Notes: a model not told the origin generated them from the sequence alone. A stretch of 64,000 bases of DNA from Solobacterium moorei (GCF_036323475.1 NZ_AP028934.1:992001-1056000), one strand, 5' to 3'; positions 16,671 to 25,015 are shown, counted from the first letter of the stretch. Numbers and translations: made by a program.

Positions 16671-17192
16671 ATGTATTACGGAAATATAAAAGAATATGAC
16701 ATTGCGGATGGTCCAGGGGTACGTGTATCACTCTTTGTATCGGGTTGTACCAATCGCTGTAAAGGCTGTTTCCAACCACAGACATGGAGCTTCTGCTATG
16801 GAAACTTATATACCGAAGAAGTTGAAAATCATATCCTAGATGCACTAGGAAGAGAGTATATCCAAGGATTGACACTTCTTGGTGGAGAACCATTTGAACC
16901 AGAGAATCAGATAGAACTTGTCAAACTTCTTCGTAAAGTAAAGAAGCAATATCCAGAAAAAGATTTATGGAGCTATACAGGCTTTGTCTATGAAAGAGAT
17001 CTTGTAAAGGGTGGTAGAAGACATATAGAAGTTACGGATGAGATGTTAGATTTATTAGATGTACTGATTGACGGCCCATTTATGTGGCAGAAGAAGAATC
17101 TTCGTCTCATGTATCGCGGTTCAGAAAATCAACGTGTCATTGACCTTAAGAAAACACGTAAAGAAGGGAAAGTTGTACTACTAATTGAATGA
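16671..17192 (+). CDS. nrdG: anaerobic ribonucleotide reductase activating protein
   Basis: 173 residues of the NrdG radical-SAM family. The cluster motif is CTNRCKGC (Cys26, Cys30, Cys33), which binds the [4Fe-4S] cluster. It is preceded by DGPGVRVSLFVSG and followed by the TLLGGEPFEPEN glycine-rich stretch typical of SAM contacts. It makes the glycyl radical on NrdD. The AGGAGG ribosome site overlaps the end of the MATE gene. nrdD is not next to it, which is unusual, since nrdD-nrdG pairs are common. Confidence 0.92.
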   Translation: MYYGNIKEYDIADGPGVRVSLFVSGCTNRCKGCFQPQTWSFCYGNLYTEEVENHILDALGREYIQGLTLLGGEPFEPENQIELVKLLRKVKKQYPEKDLWSYTGFVYERDLVKGGRRHIEVTDEMLDLLDVLIDGPFMWQKKNLRLMYRGSENQRVIDLKKTRKEGKVVLLIE

Positions 17193-17223
17193 GAGTGGAA
17201 AAAAGAATTCCATTCTCATTTTT
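17190..17223 (+). terminator. intrinsic terminator after nrdG
   Basis: TGAGAGTGGAA, short A-rich loop, TTCCATTCTCA, then five T. It overlaps the nrdG stop. Confidence 0.85.
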
Positions 17224-17314
17224 ACATGATATAGTAATGTTTGAGTCGCTTTTGGAGACTAGATATGTTCTGCCATGCATGTACTAAAATGTTGTATTTG
17301 GAAATAAAATATAA

Positions 17315-17842
17315 TCTAACAGTAAACAAAAATGGCCTAGACAAGAAGAGAGGATTATCTAAGAGCCAACTCTGTATCGTTGTGGCAATCGATTGTCACA
17401 AAAATACATACGCTGTTATTTGTGGTCATGGAAAGCCATCTGCTTCACGTATCTTTGAAGCACTAAAGAATCATATCGCTTCCGGATCAACACTAGTACA
17501 TGATGGCGAAAGAGCACATGACAAGCTGATAAAAGAATTAGATTTGAAAGAAGAATTCTATAAAGCCAATACACACGACAAAGAATATCTAGAGAACATG
17601 GCATTGATAAACAATATGTGCTCGTGGTTAAAAAGGTATATCTATCGCTTCATTGGGATGAGAATGACTAATCTACAATCCTATTTAAATTGGTTTGTAT
17701 ATCTGTTTAGAGTAAAAGGTGCAGTAGAACTGTGGCCAAAGATGGATAGAATTTTACGACATTTGATATTATTCAACGGAACATATAAGAGAAATACTTG
17801 ATTTCATCGCATTTCCATAGGCCATTTTTGTTTACTGTTAGA
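17315..17842. mobile_element. deleted IS1595-like element with perfect inverted ends
   Basis: A 24-bp sequence at 17315-17338 (TCTAACAGTAAAC...GGCCT) is the exact reverse complement of 17819-17842. The DNA between (528 bp in total) holds only the C-terminal DDE half of a transposase. It reads directly out of the left inverted end, so roughly the first 120 codons are gone. The element seems to be an internal-deletion derivative that kept both ends. AAATATAA before the left end recurs a few bases beyond the right end, so an 8-bp AT-rich target repeat is possible but not clean. Confidence 0.75.
17339..17801 (+). pseudogene. IS1595-family transposase, C-terminal fragment
   Basis: The frame carries the ISXO2/DDE domain: RGLSKSQLCIVVAIDCHKN, an Asp in VHDGERAH, and N-rich helix INNMCSWLKRYIYRFIGMRMTNLQSYLNWFVYLF, which holds the final catalytic region. 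The N-terminal zinc ribbon and the DNA-binding part are absent. No start codon with a ribosome site opens the frame after the inverted end, so it is most likely not expressed. Confidence 0.75.
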
Positions 17843-17913
17843 AAAAAAATATAAATTTACGTATTTTTATAAAAGGATTTTATCTAAATTGTATGGATAA
17901 AATAGCAGTATTT

Positions 17914-17956
17914 TTTGAAAGTTATCTATATTCAAGAATACGGCGCATCTTTCAAA
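17914..17956. repeat. inverted repeat upstream of the EamA gene
   Basis: TTTGAAAG (17914-17921) and CTTTCAAA (17949-17956), 27 bases apart. Could be an operator or a weak RNA stem. The 196 bases between the transposase fragment and the EamA gene otherwise hold only the end of the remnant element. Confidence 0.35.
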
Positions 17957-17997
17957 GGACAACGAAATATCGCATTCTGAAGAAAGAGGAGTAGATT

Positions 17998-18882
17998 ATG
18001 AAGAACAAGAACATCTTAGGACATTTACAGATTATCATGTCCTCATCACTATTTGGCTTAATGCCGTTATTTACAAAGATGGCATATAGCTATGGCGCAA
18101 CCCCAATTACAGTTGCATTCTGTCGTTGTTTCTACGCGACAATCATCCTTGCGTTGATGTTGCCAATTATGAAAAAGAATATCTTCTCGATTGAGCGTAG
18201 ACAAATCGTACCAATGCTGAAGATTGCGATTCCATTTGGCTTAATTCCAGTTGCGTTATTTAATGCCTATACACACTTAGATTCAGGTATGGCAACGATT
18301 CTATTTTATACGCATCCAATCTTTGTTATGCTGTTGTCAATTATGATGTATCATGCATTTCCATCTAAGAAACAAATTCTATGTATGGTTCTATGTCTAG
18401 CAGGTATTGTTCTATTAAACGCAATTCAAGGGGAAATTAAAGTAATTGGTATTGCTATCGCAATTCTTGCAGGATTCATCTATAGCGTATATGTGATTGC
18501 TTGTGGTCAAAAGGGAATTGATGAAATTGATCCAACTATATTATCATTCTGGATTAACTTATTTGCGTCTATTGCAGTGGGTATTATTGGCATCGCTAGT
18601 GGTCAGTTAATGATTGTAACAGAACCAATGGGACAGGTATCTATGTTTATACTTGCATTAGTGGTATCTGTTATTGCAGTTTTACTATTCCAGCATGGTG
18701 TATTAATTACAGGTGGTTTAAAGGCTTCATTACTTAGTACATTTGAACCACTCACAAGTTTATTTATTGGTATGATTGTGTTTCATGAGTTATTAACTGT
18801 ACGTCAATGGATTGGTATCGTACTTGTTCTTGTATCTGTGATTCTACTGGTCATCCCAGTTGGAGCGAAAAAAGAAAGATAG
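17998..18882 (+). CDS. EamA/DMT-family transporter
   Basis: 294 residues with ten membrane helices arranged as two EamA repeats: SSLFGLMPLFTKMAY opens the first and AILAGFIYSVYVIACG the second. The late LSTFEPLTSLFIGMIVFHE is a family landmark. These proteins carry amino acids, drugs or metabolites, most often outward. Ribosome site AAAGAGGAG lies eight bases before the ATG. It stands alone between the remnant element and its own terminator. Confidence 0.88.
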   Translation: MKNKNILGHLQIIMSSSLFGLMPLFTKMAYSYGATPITVAFCRCFYATIILALMLPIMKKNIFSIERRQIVPMLKIAIPFGLIPVALFNAYTHLDSGMATILFYTHPIFVMLLSIMMYHAFPSKKQILCMVLCLAGIVLLNAIQGEIKVIGIAIAILAGFIYSVYVIACGQKGIDEIDPTILSFWINLFASIAVGIIGIASGQLMIVTEPMGQVSMFILALVVSVIAVLLFQHGVLITGGLKASLLSTFEPLTSLFIGMIVFHELLTVRQWIGIVLVLVSVILLVIPVGAKKER

Positions 18883-18888
18883 ATTCGT

Positions 18889-18920
18889 AAAGAAATATGC
18901 ATCTGGTATTTCTTTTTTTA
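18889..18920 (+). terminator. intrinsic terminator after the EamA gene
   Basis: AAAGAAATA, nine-base loop, TATTTCTTT, then T run. Confidence 0.85.
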
Positions 18921-18960
18921 TAGTTCACATTTAATTCATATTTAATTCACATTGAATTTG

Positions 18961-19021
18961 TTGACGAGAAAATCCAAAAGTATTATATTATCCTTAGTTA
19001 GTTTAGCGTAACTAACTAAGG
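18961..19021 (+). promoter_or_regulatory. promoter and large operator dyad of the DUF3793-flavodoxin operon
   Basis: TTGACG and TATATT lie 17 bases apart (18961-18989). Directly after comes a perfect 12-bp dyad, CCTTAGTTAGTT-TAGCGT-AACTAACTAAGG (18992-19021). It covers the expected transcription start and its right arm holds the AAGG ribosome site six bases before the ATG. It could bind an iron- or metal-responsive repressor (the TTAG...CTAA pattern recalls DtxR/Fur-type boxes), or form an RNA hairpin that hides the ribosome site. Confidence 0.75.
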
Positions 19022-19027
19022 ATAATT

Positions 19028-19582
19028 ATGCCGGAAGAACTCATTGTAGAACATTGTGCACCGACATTAGCCGGTGTCAAAACAGGAAACTTATTTAACT
19101 GTGGTTATTCTTGTAAAGAGCAGTTAATGAAGCAGATTGCGGAAATCAATCACCGTTTCAGAAATTGTGATCTTAGAATGACCGTCCTCAGTTATCCAAA
19201 AGATCGAGCACTCATATATCTGTATCGACCAACATGGTTGAAGACAGATTTATCTAAAGAAGATGTTGTTTCGATACTAAAAGAAAGAGGGTATCCTATC
19301 GAAGATATGTCTGCATGTATTGACGTATTGAGTCAACGCATTCAATCGTCAGGACAACGTGTATTCCCACATGAAATTGGATGTTTCTTGGGATATCCTG
19401 CAGAAGATGTTCGAGGTTTTATCGAGGATAATAAACCTTGTAAACTTGTCGGAACTTGGAAAGTTTATGGCAATGAAGAGATGGCAAAACATCTATTCCA
19501 AATATATGAGAAATGTACATATGCATATTTGGAACATTTTGAAAAAGGAATGTCTTTAGAGCAGTTAGTTAGATTTGTCTAA
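19028..19582 (+). CDS. DUF3793-family protein
   Basis: 184 residues that fit DUF3793: CAPTLAGVKTGNLFNC near the start, LRMTVLSYPKDRALIYLYRP, then FPHEIGCFLGYPAEDVRGFI and CKLVGTWKVYGNEEMA. Several Cys are well spaced for metal or cluster binding, but none is proven. The family often lies beside flavodoxin in anaerobic Bacillota, as here, and the function is unknown. The ATG is six bases after the dyad, which decides this start. Twenty bases separate it from the flavodoxin gene. Confidence 0.82.
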   Translation: MPEELIVEHCAPTLAGVKTGNLFNCGYSCKEQLMKQIAEINHRFRNCDLRMTVLSYPKDRALIYLYRPTWLKTDLSKEDVVSILKERGYPIEDMSACIDVLSQRIQSSGQRVFPHEIGCFLGYPAEDVRGFIEDNKPCKLVGTWKVYGNEEMAKHLFQIYEKCTYAYLEHFEKGMSLEQLVRFV

Positions 19583-19601
19583 ATTAAAGGAGGAAAAAAT
19601 C

Positions 19602-20024
19602 ATGAGTAAAGTAGCAGTTGTGTACACAAGTACAACAGGTAACACAGAAAAGATGGCAGAAGCTGTCGCTGAAGGTGCAAAGAGCAAGGGAGCAGAAGTT
19701 GTTGTATTAACAGCAGATGCATTCAACGCTGGTGAAGTAGCTAACTACGATGCAATCGCATTTGGTAGCCCAGCTATGGGTGTTGAACAGCTCGAAGAAA
19801 GTACCTTCGAACCAATGTTCGCAGACGTTGAAGGTAGTCTAGCTGGTAAGAAGGTTGGACTATTTGGCTCCTATGGTTGGGGTGATGGTGAATGGATGCG
19901 TACATGGCAGGATCGTGTAGCAGCAACTGGAGCTGTATTAGTACAAGATGGTGTTATGGCAAACTATGAACCTGATGATGGTGCATTAGCACAGTGCAAA
20001 GCGTTAGGCGAAGCATTAGCTTAA
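19602..20024 (+). CDS. flavodoxin
   Basis: 140 residues, a normal short-chain flavodoxin length. The phosphate-binding loop is TSTTGNTEKMA (residues 9-19), and the later SPAMGVEQLEES and FGSYGWGDGEWM segments form the isoalloxazine-side loops. It replaces ferredoxin as a low-potential electron carrier, usually when iron is scarce, which fits the suggested metal-type operator upstream. Start chosen at the ATG with AAAGGAGG upstream; an in-frame opening at 19575 has no ribosome site. Codon choice is unusually clean, which suggests high expression. Confidence 0.93.
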   Translation: MSKVAVVYTSTTGNTEKMAEAVAEGAKSKGAEVVVLTADAFNAGEVANYDAIAFGSPAMGVEQLEESTFEPMFADVEGSLAGKKVGLFGSYGWGDGEWMRTWQDRVAATGAVLVQDGVMANYEPDDGALAQCKALGEALA

Positions 20025-20042
20025 GTAAGGATATAAAATAAT

Positions 20043-20082
20043 AAAAACTGTCACTTTCTAAAGATGGAAGGTGACAGTTTTT
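20043..20082. terminator. bidirectional terminator between flavodoxin and iolB
   Basis: AAAAACTGTCAC and GTGACAGTTTTT with an 16-base interior. Serves the plus-strand flavodoxin operon and the minus-strand iol operon. Confidence 0.88.
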
Positions 20083-20085
20083 AGT

Positions 20086-20877
20086 TTAGAATTCTGCATC
20101 ATGTAACCATAAGAAGGATTCATCTTCATTGCGATCAGTTTGTAACCAAGGATTATTATCGATATGTCGAATCATCCAACATGTATAAAGCTGATAACCA
20201 GGCGCAGCCGATTGAGGGTGTAGTTCTCCTCCAGGAATTGCTGAGAATGAGTTGTTGACACTCTTAAATACCGAGTCACCAACAAAACTTGCACCAAATC
20301 CTTCTGGACGATCAAACTTAAAGAAATAGCATTCTGGTTGTGGATGACGGTGTGGTAAATATCCTGACCAGTTTCCTCGATCGTTTAGTACTTCTCCCAG
20401 TACCATATTTGACTCTGGAGAGATATCATGATCAAAGATAGTATTAACTCTACGGTTTGCTACATTACCAAACTTATGATGAGAGGATTTTGCATATGCC
20501 CACGGAGCATCCTTAGGGGTATAGATTTTTGCACCGAAATCTTTATTGTTTTTAGTTTTTTGTACCAGAATTTCAGTGTTATCGTTAGCATTGATAGTAA
20601 TCTTTATGTTTTTGGATGCATGCAAAGCCCATGGACCTTCAGAGAAGACATCCTTGCGAGTTGCATGTTGCGATGTATTTTCGAACTCATACAAAATATT
20701 GCCAGATAACAGAAGAATTGCTGTTTCTTCGAAATCAGACATAAAACTTCGAGATTGACCTTTTGCAAGTTGATAGACACGTATATCCATATTCATTGCG
20801 GAGTATTCATTATCGTATGTAGTCAGTATCATTTCGCCTGCAGAATCAAATTTTGGATATCCAAATAATTTAGACAT
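20086..20877 (-). CDS. iolB: 5-deoxy-glucuronate isomerase
   Basis: 263 residues of the IolB/KduI family, close to the usual 270. The protein turns 5-deoxy-D-glucuronate into 5-dehydro-2-deoxy-D-gluconate (DKG) in inositol breakdown. The metal-binding cupin motif is HRHPQPE, and the C-terminal landmark is HPQSAAPGYQLYTCWMIRH. The ATG at 20877 is used because AAAGGAAG lies eight bases upstream; it follows the iolC stop by one base, so the two are translationally coupled. It is the last gene of the minus-strand operon. It could instead act on a related uronate. Confidence 0.88.
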   Translation of the reverse strand: MSKLFGYPKFDSAGEMILTTYDNEYSAMNMDIRVYQLAKGQSRSFMSDFEETAILLLSGNILYEFENTSQHATRKDVFSEGPWALHASKNIKITINANDNTEILVQKTKNNKDFGAKIYTPKDAPWAYAKSSHHKFGNVANRRVNTIFDHDISPESNMVLGEVLNDRGNWSGYLPHRHPQPECYFFKFDRPEGFGASFVGDSVFKSVNNSFSAIPGGELHPQSAAPGYQLYTCWMIRHIDNNPWLQTDRNEDESFLWLHDAEF

Positions 20878-20878
20878 G

Positions 20879-21919
20879 TTAATCTTCCTTTCTGGCAATC
20901 ATTTCGCCATATAGTTCTTTTTCCTCTTTTATAAATGCATGAACTTGATCTGCAGATGGCAAATCATCAGAACAGTTATTGCTTTTTACCATCATGGAAG
21001 CTTCTGCAGAACCAAATTCTAAGCAGTCAATCATATCCCATCCTTGATATAGGCCATATAAGAAACCTGATGCGTATCCATCACCTCCGCCAAAACCTTT
21101 TCTTGCTTGAACCGGGAATGGTTTAATGGAAAATTTCTCACCATTATTAATGTATGCAGTAGAGCCTTTCATACCATGTTTTATTACAACAATTTTAGCA
21201 TTTTGAGATTGCCAATAGTTAGCAGATTCCGCATCTGTAGAACTAACATTGATAAACATTTCAGTTAAATCAAATTCTTCTCTAGAGCCCATAATTATGT
21301 CTGCTTCTTTTGCTACAGAAGAATAGTAAATTGCAATTTCATCTTTATTTTTCCAATTATATTTTCTGTAATCAATGTCAAAGATAATAATTGTATTATT
21401 TTTCCTTGCAAGCATGACGGCTTTTAAGGCAGCTTCACGAGATGGACTTTCAGCTAGTGCTGTACCTGAAATCAATATTGCTTTTGTTGATTTTATATAT
21501 TCTTCATCAATGTCTTCAACGCTCAGTTTGAGATCAGCCACTTGATTTCTATACATCAAAATATGACTCTTCTTTGGGGATAACATTTCGGTAAATGTTA
21601 AACCTAATTTTTCTCCATTTTTGCAGCGTGTGACTCTACTTGTATCAATACCTCTTTCATTAAAGTAATCTGTAACAAAATCTCCAAATTGATCATTTGA
21701 TACTTTTCCGATGAATCCGGTTTTTAAACCATGCTTATTTACACCAACTGCGATATTGGCAGGGGAACCTCCAACAAACATTTCGAATGTATGCACTTTT
21801 TTGAGTGGTTTAAAATCTTCTTTAATAGCATCTTGATAGGATGGATTAAAGTCTATTGCAATTCTACCTAGTAGAACAATATCAAGCGGTCTAGATTGGT
21901 CAAAGGTAATATATTTCAT
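20879..21919 (-). CDS. iolC: 5-dehydro-2-deoxygluconokinase (PfkB family)
   Basis: 346 residues. PfkB features: VGGSPANIAVGVNKHGLKTGFIGKV near the N terminus and the catalytic FGGGDGYASGFLYG with Asp as general base near the C terminus. The N-terminal LDIVLLGRIAIDFNPSYQ matches IolC rather than fructokinase. It phosphorylates DKG at C6 to give DKGP. It follows the aldo/keto reductase gene by 12 bases, with AAGGAAG. A role on another keto-sugar acid cannot be excluded, but it lies beside iolB. Confidence 0.88.
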   Translation of the reverse strand: MKYITFDQSRPLDIVLLGRIAIDFNPSYQDAIKEDFKPLKKVHTFEMFVGGSPANIAVGVNKHGLKTGFIGKVSNDQFGDFVTDYFNERGIDTSRVTRCKNGEKLGLTFTEMLSPKKSHILMYRNQVADLKLSVEDIDEEYIKSTKAILISGTALAESPSREAALKAVMLARKNNTIIIFDIDYRKYNWKNKDEIAIYYSSVAKEADIIMGSREEFDLTEMFINVSSTDAESANYWQSQNAKIVVIKHGMKGSTAYINNGEKFSIKPFPVQARKGFGGGDGYASGFLYGLYQGWDMIDCLEFGSAEASMMVKSNNCSDDLPSADQVHAFIKEEKELYGEMIARKED

Positions 21920-21931
21920 GTTTTTACTTCC

Positions 21932-22810
21932 TTATTTAGTAGGTATGACCCATTCATCTGGTGTATCTGGGTGAAGGGTATATGCAGTAGTTGTATTCAT
22001 ATTATCGAGAATAGATAATTCCTCATTGGATAGATTGAAGTTAAAAATCTGAGCGTTTTCAACCATTCTTTCTTTTTTGGAGGTTTTCTGCAATGGCAGA
22101 ATATTGTTTTCTAAACAATAACGTAATAGCAATTGTGCAATTGTGTGTCCTGATTTCTCAGATAGTTTTACTAAAACTGGTTCATCAAAAGCTTTGCCAC
22201 GCATAAGAGGCCCCCAACTTTCAATTAAAATATTTTTTTTAGAACAATATTTAAGTACTTCTTGTTGCTGATACTTTGGATGGAATTCAATTTGATTCAC
22301 CATCGGTATTATTTCTGCAGTTTCGAGTAAAGCATCAAGATGATGAGGAAGAAAATTTGACACTCCAATTGCTTTTAACTTGCCAACCCTATAAGCTTCT
22401 TCCATTGCCTTCCATGAAGATTGAATTCTTTGTTTCCAATCTTTTTTGTGACCCGGTGCAATTGGCCAATGTATCAGATATAGATCAATGTAATCAAAAC
22501 CTAATTCAGTTAAAGAAGAATTAATAGCATCTTTTGTTTCTGAATATCCTTGGTTGGTATTTGCTAATTTTGATGTAACCCAAAAATCTTCACGAGGAAG
22601 ACCGCTTTCTCGAATGGCTTGCCCAACTAAATTTTCATTCTTATATCCTTGGGCGGTATCAATATGGCGGTATCCGACTTCAACTGCATTTTTTATCATT
22701 TGCAATCCTTCATCGCTTGTAGGTGTTTTATATGTTCCGTAACCAAGAGATGGGATTTCTAATCCATTTGATAATAGATGTAAAGATGGTACTAGATTAG
22801 TAGTTTTCAT
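21932..22810 (-). CDS. aldo/keto reductase
   Basis: 292 residues of the AKR fold. The usual tetrad is visible: Asp and Tyr in HIDTAQGYKNE, Lys in VTSKLAN, His in LIHWPIAPG. It also has the AIGVSNF segment. These enzymes use NADPH to reduce aldehydes and ketones. It lies two bases after the ADH stop (GAGGA inside that stop region), so it is coupled to the ADH and to iolC. A likely job is reduction of an aldehyde or keto sugar in the pathway, or supply of the intermediate acted on by IolB. That is inference. Confidence 0.9.
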   Translation of the reverse strand: MKTTNLVPSLHLLSNGLEIPSLGYGTYKTPTSDEGLQMIKNAVEVGYRHIDTAQGYKNENLVGQAIRESGLPREDFWVTSKLANTNQGYSETKDAINSSLTELGFDYIDLYLIHWPIAPGHKKDWKQRIQSSWKAMEEAYRVGKLKAIGVSNFLPHHLDALLETAEIIPMVNQIEFHPKYQQQEVLKYCSKKNILIESWGPLMRGKAFDEPVLVKLSEKSGHTIAQLLLRYCLENNILPLQKTSKKERMVENAQIFNFNLSNEELSILDNMNTTTAYTLHPDTPDEWVIPTK

Positions 22811-22812
22811 TA

Positions 22813-23967
22813 TTAGTCCTCAATTAACTTTCTGTAGATAATCTTCAAATCGCCAGCACTCAATTCCTTTATTGTATTGCTAGGTGATCCAGATATCATT
22901 GCATCATTAGCCATTTTTTCAATCAGGTTTATATATAATTTTTTGTCGTAAATTACATCAGACATTTTCGGAATATTTAAGTGATAAAGTAACTGATGTA
23001 ATGCTTTGAAAAAGTCATCAGTCGCTTTGTTATTATCAACTTCAATTGATAAGCCAGCTTTTCTTGCAATAATTGCTAACTTATCTGTAATAGGTTCTTT
23101 TACATACTGGAGACATTCTTCAATTAACATCGCATTTGATAACCCGTGTGCTATATGGAAGTTTGCACCAATTGGACGCGACATTCCGTGTATGATAGTT
23201 ACACTTGAATTATTAAATGAGATACCTGCTTCTGTTGCTGCAAGAGCCATCATATAGCGTGCTTCAACATTTTCTGGCTCATCATAACAAATTGGCAGGT
23301 ATTTAAAAATTTTTTCAATAGCACTTAATGCCAACGTCTGTGATAGAGTCTGTGATTTTCTACTTGTAAATGCTTCTATAGCATGACACAATGCATCAAT
23401 TCCAGTTGCACTTGTAACGCTTTTAGGTGCTGTAATTGTAAAAATTGGATCAATAATTGCAACATCTGGAATTAGTGAAGAACCTGTTAGTAGCATCTTC
23501 ACATTGTTGATAGTATCGTTAATAATTGTGAACATCGTACATTCGGATCCTGTACCTGCAGTAGTAGGAATAGCAACCATTTTTGCACGCTCAGTAGTAA
23601 AAGGCTTTCCCATTTGTTCTGTAAGTGTTCCTGAACATTTATCCATCATTGCAATTGCTTTCATTGAATCAATAGGGGAACCACCACCAATTGCAATTAA
23701 AAAATCACATTTCTCTCTACGGTAAAGTTCTAGACCTTTATAGATCATTGTATCTGTTGGCTCTGCATTAATTTCGTGATATGTTACATAAGGAATATTT
23801 ACAGAATCCAATATATCAGTTAACTTCTTGTGGTTTCCTAGTTTTAACATCATGTCATCTGTTACAATGAAAGCCTTTTTACCTAAAACTTGCAGAGTTG
23901 TTACTGAATCTGATAATGCTCCTGTGCCATTGTAAATTGTTTTTGGCATTAAAAATTGTCTACCCAT
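22813..23967 (-). CDS. iron-containing alcohol dehydrogenase
   Basis: 384 residues of the Fe-ADH (class III) family. NAD-binding GGGSPIDSMKAIA; metal site built from Asp and His in DALCHAIEAF and HGMSRPIGANFHIAHG. The start is placed at the ATG at 23967 because GGAG lies eight bases upstream, while the ATG two codons earlier is only two bases from it. It is the first gene of the minus-strand operon. Members reduce aldehydes such as lactaldehyde or malonate/succinate semialdehyde; the iolC-IolJ chemistry downstream gives malonate semialdehyde, which fits as substrate but is not shown. Confidence 0.9.
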   Translation of the reverse strand: MGRQFLMPKTIYNGTGALSDSVTTLQVLGKKAFIVTDDMMLKLGNHKKLTDILDSVNIPYVTYHEINAEPTDTMIYKGLELYRREKCDFLIAIGGGSPIDSMKAIAMMDKCSGTLTEQMGKPFTTERAKMVAIPTTAGTGSECTMFTIINDTINNVKMLLTGSSLIPDVAIIDPIFTITAPKSVTSATGIDALCHAIEAFTSRKSQTLSQTLALSAIEKIFKYLPICYDEPENVEARYMMALAATEAGISFNNSSVTIIHGMSRPIGANFHIAHGLSNAMLIEECLQYVKEPITDKLAIIARKAGLSIEVDNNKATDDFFKALHQLLYHLNIPKMSDVIYDKKLYINLIEKMANDAMISGSPSNTIKELSAGDLKIIYRKLIED

Positions 23968-23993
23968 TTTCATTTCTCCATTTCATTTATAAA

Positions 23994-24043
23994 TATTTAG
24001 AATTGCTCTAAATTTTGAACAAGTTTAATATAAAACATATAGA
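23994..24043. promoter_or_regulatory. overlapping divergent promoters with a shared operator dyad
   Basis: Minus-strand promoter: TTGTTC (24017-24022) and TAAATA (23994-23999), spacer 17. Plus-strand promoter: TTGAAC (24015-24020) and TATAGA (24038-24043), spacer 17. A 7-bp dyad, ATTTAGA-ATTGC-TCTAAAT (23995-24013), covers the minus-strand -10 and spacer. It is the natural operator for the DeoR-type regulator encoded at 24057, which would control both directions. Confidence 0.7.
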
Positions 24044-24056
24044 ACTGAGGACTTTT

Positions 24057-24809
24057 ATGAAGCATGATCGAATTAATGTAATGGAACAGTATATTCAACA
24101 ACATCAATCCTTAACAAATGAAGAACTTTGCGAACGTTTCCATATATCTGTACAAACCCTTAGAAGAGATATTGATATTCTTGTTCAAAGAGGAAATATA
24201 GGTAAAGTATATGGAGGTGTAGTATGGGAAAATCGTGAGATTAAATCATATGTTGAGGATTCCCAAACTCGCAACACATCAAACACGTCTGCTAAAGAAA
24301 AGATTGGTAAAATAGCAGCTAAGGAAGTAAATGACGGTGATGTAATCTTCATCGATAGTGGTACGACTGCATACCGTATGGTCAAGCATTTAGTTACAAA
24401 AAATAATATTACGATCATTACCCATAGTATTGATGTAGTTATCCAAGTGCAGGGTTATAATCAGCTCCGCCTAATTGTACTAGGTGGTCAATATAATAAT
24501 TCTACAAATAGTATATTTGCGGATACGTCAGAAGTTTCATATAAAGTGGATAAGGCATTTATTGCCACTGTTGGAGTTGACTCTAAAGGGTGTTCTAATA
24601 CAAATCTTCCTGAAGGAAAGATTAAGAAATATATGATTGAAGAAGCAAACAAGACATATCTTTTAGCAGATCATTCTAAATTTAAGGTAAGAGCCTTTAA
24701 TCGTTTTGCATCTTTAGAGAAGTTTGATGTAATCGTCAGTAATCAAAAAAGCCCAGAGTGGTTAAATGAAATTTGTCATCAATACGATATTACTTATATT
24801 CATCAATAA
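24057..24809 (+). CDS. DeoR-family transcriptional repressor (IolR-like position)
   Basis: 250 residues. N-terminal winged helix-turn-helix with the family signature (LTNEELCERFHISVQTLRRDI, about residues 20-40), then the phosphosugar-sensing DeoR_C domain with IFIDSGTTAYRMVKHL, LIVLGGQYNNSTNS and FIATVGVDSKG. DeoR members are usually released by a phosphorylated sugar, so DKGP is a candidate effector. It faces the iol operon, and the dyad at 23995-24013 lies between them. The ATG at 24057 has GAGGA upstream; an in-frame TTG at 24015 is less likely because the promoter lies there. Confidence 0.88.
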   Translation: MKHDRINVMEQYIQQHQSLTNEELCERFHISVQTLRRDIDILVQRGNIGKVYGGVVWENREIKSYVEDSQTRNTSNTSAKEKIGKIAAKEVNDGDVIFIDSGTTAYRMVKHLVTKNNITIITHSIDVVIQVQGYNQLRLIVLGGQYNNSTNSIFADTSEVSYKVDKAFIATVGVDSKGCSNTNLPEGKIKKYMIEEANKTYLLADHSKFKVRAFNRFASLEKFDVIVSNQKSPEWLNEICHQYDITYIHQ

Positions 24810-24892
24810 CATAATAGTAAATGCTTTTCTTTGGAATATCAACGGGAAAGTGATAATATTATGATTAAGTTGATAATATTGATAATATTATT

Positions 24893-24920
24893 AGCTTGAG
24901 TTTAATGCTCAAGCTTTTTA
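24893..24920 (+). terminator. intrinsic terminator after the DeoR-family gene
   Basis: GCTTGAG, seven-base loop, CTCAAGC, then TTTTTAT. Upstream, TGATAATATT occurs three times (24851, 24871, 24880). Confidence 0.8.
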
Positions 24921-25015
24921 TATCATTCATATATCAAAAGTATTCATAGCAACCTATTGCATAAAATTATTTTATGATAATATGTCATTAACTTTTTTGG
25001 GGGTAGATTAAGAAA

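Noticed and set aside
17241-17338. N-terminal part of the IS1595 transposase reading from TTG at 17241
   Set aside because: The residues before the left inverted end do not resemble the family and belong to flanking DNA; the join is a chance frame extension.
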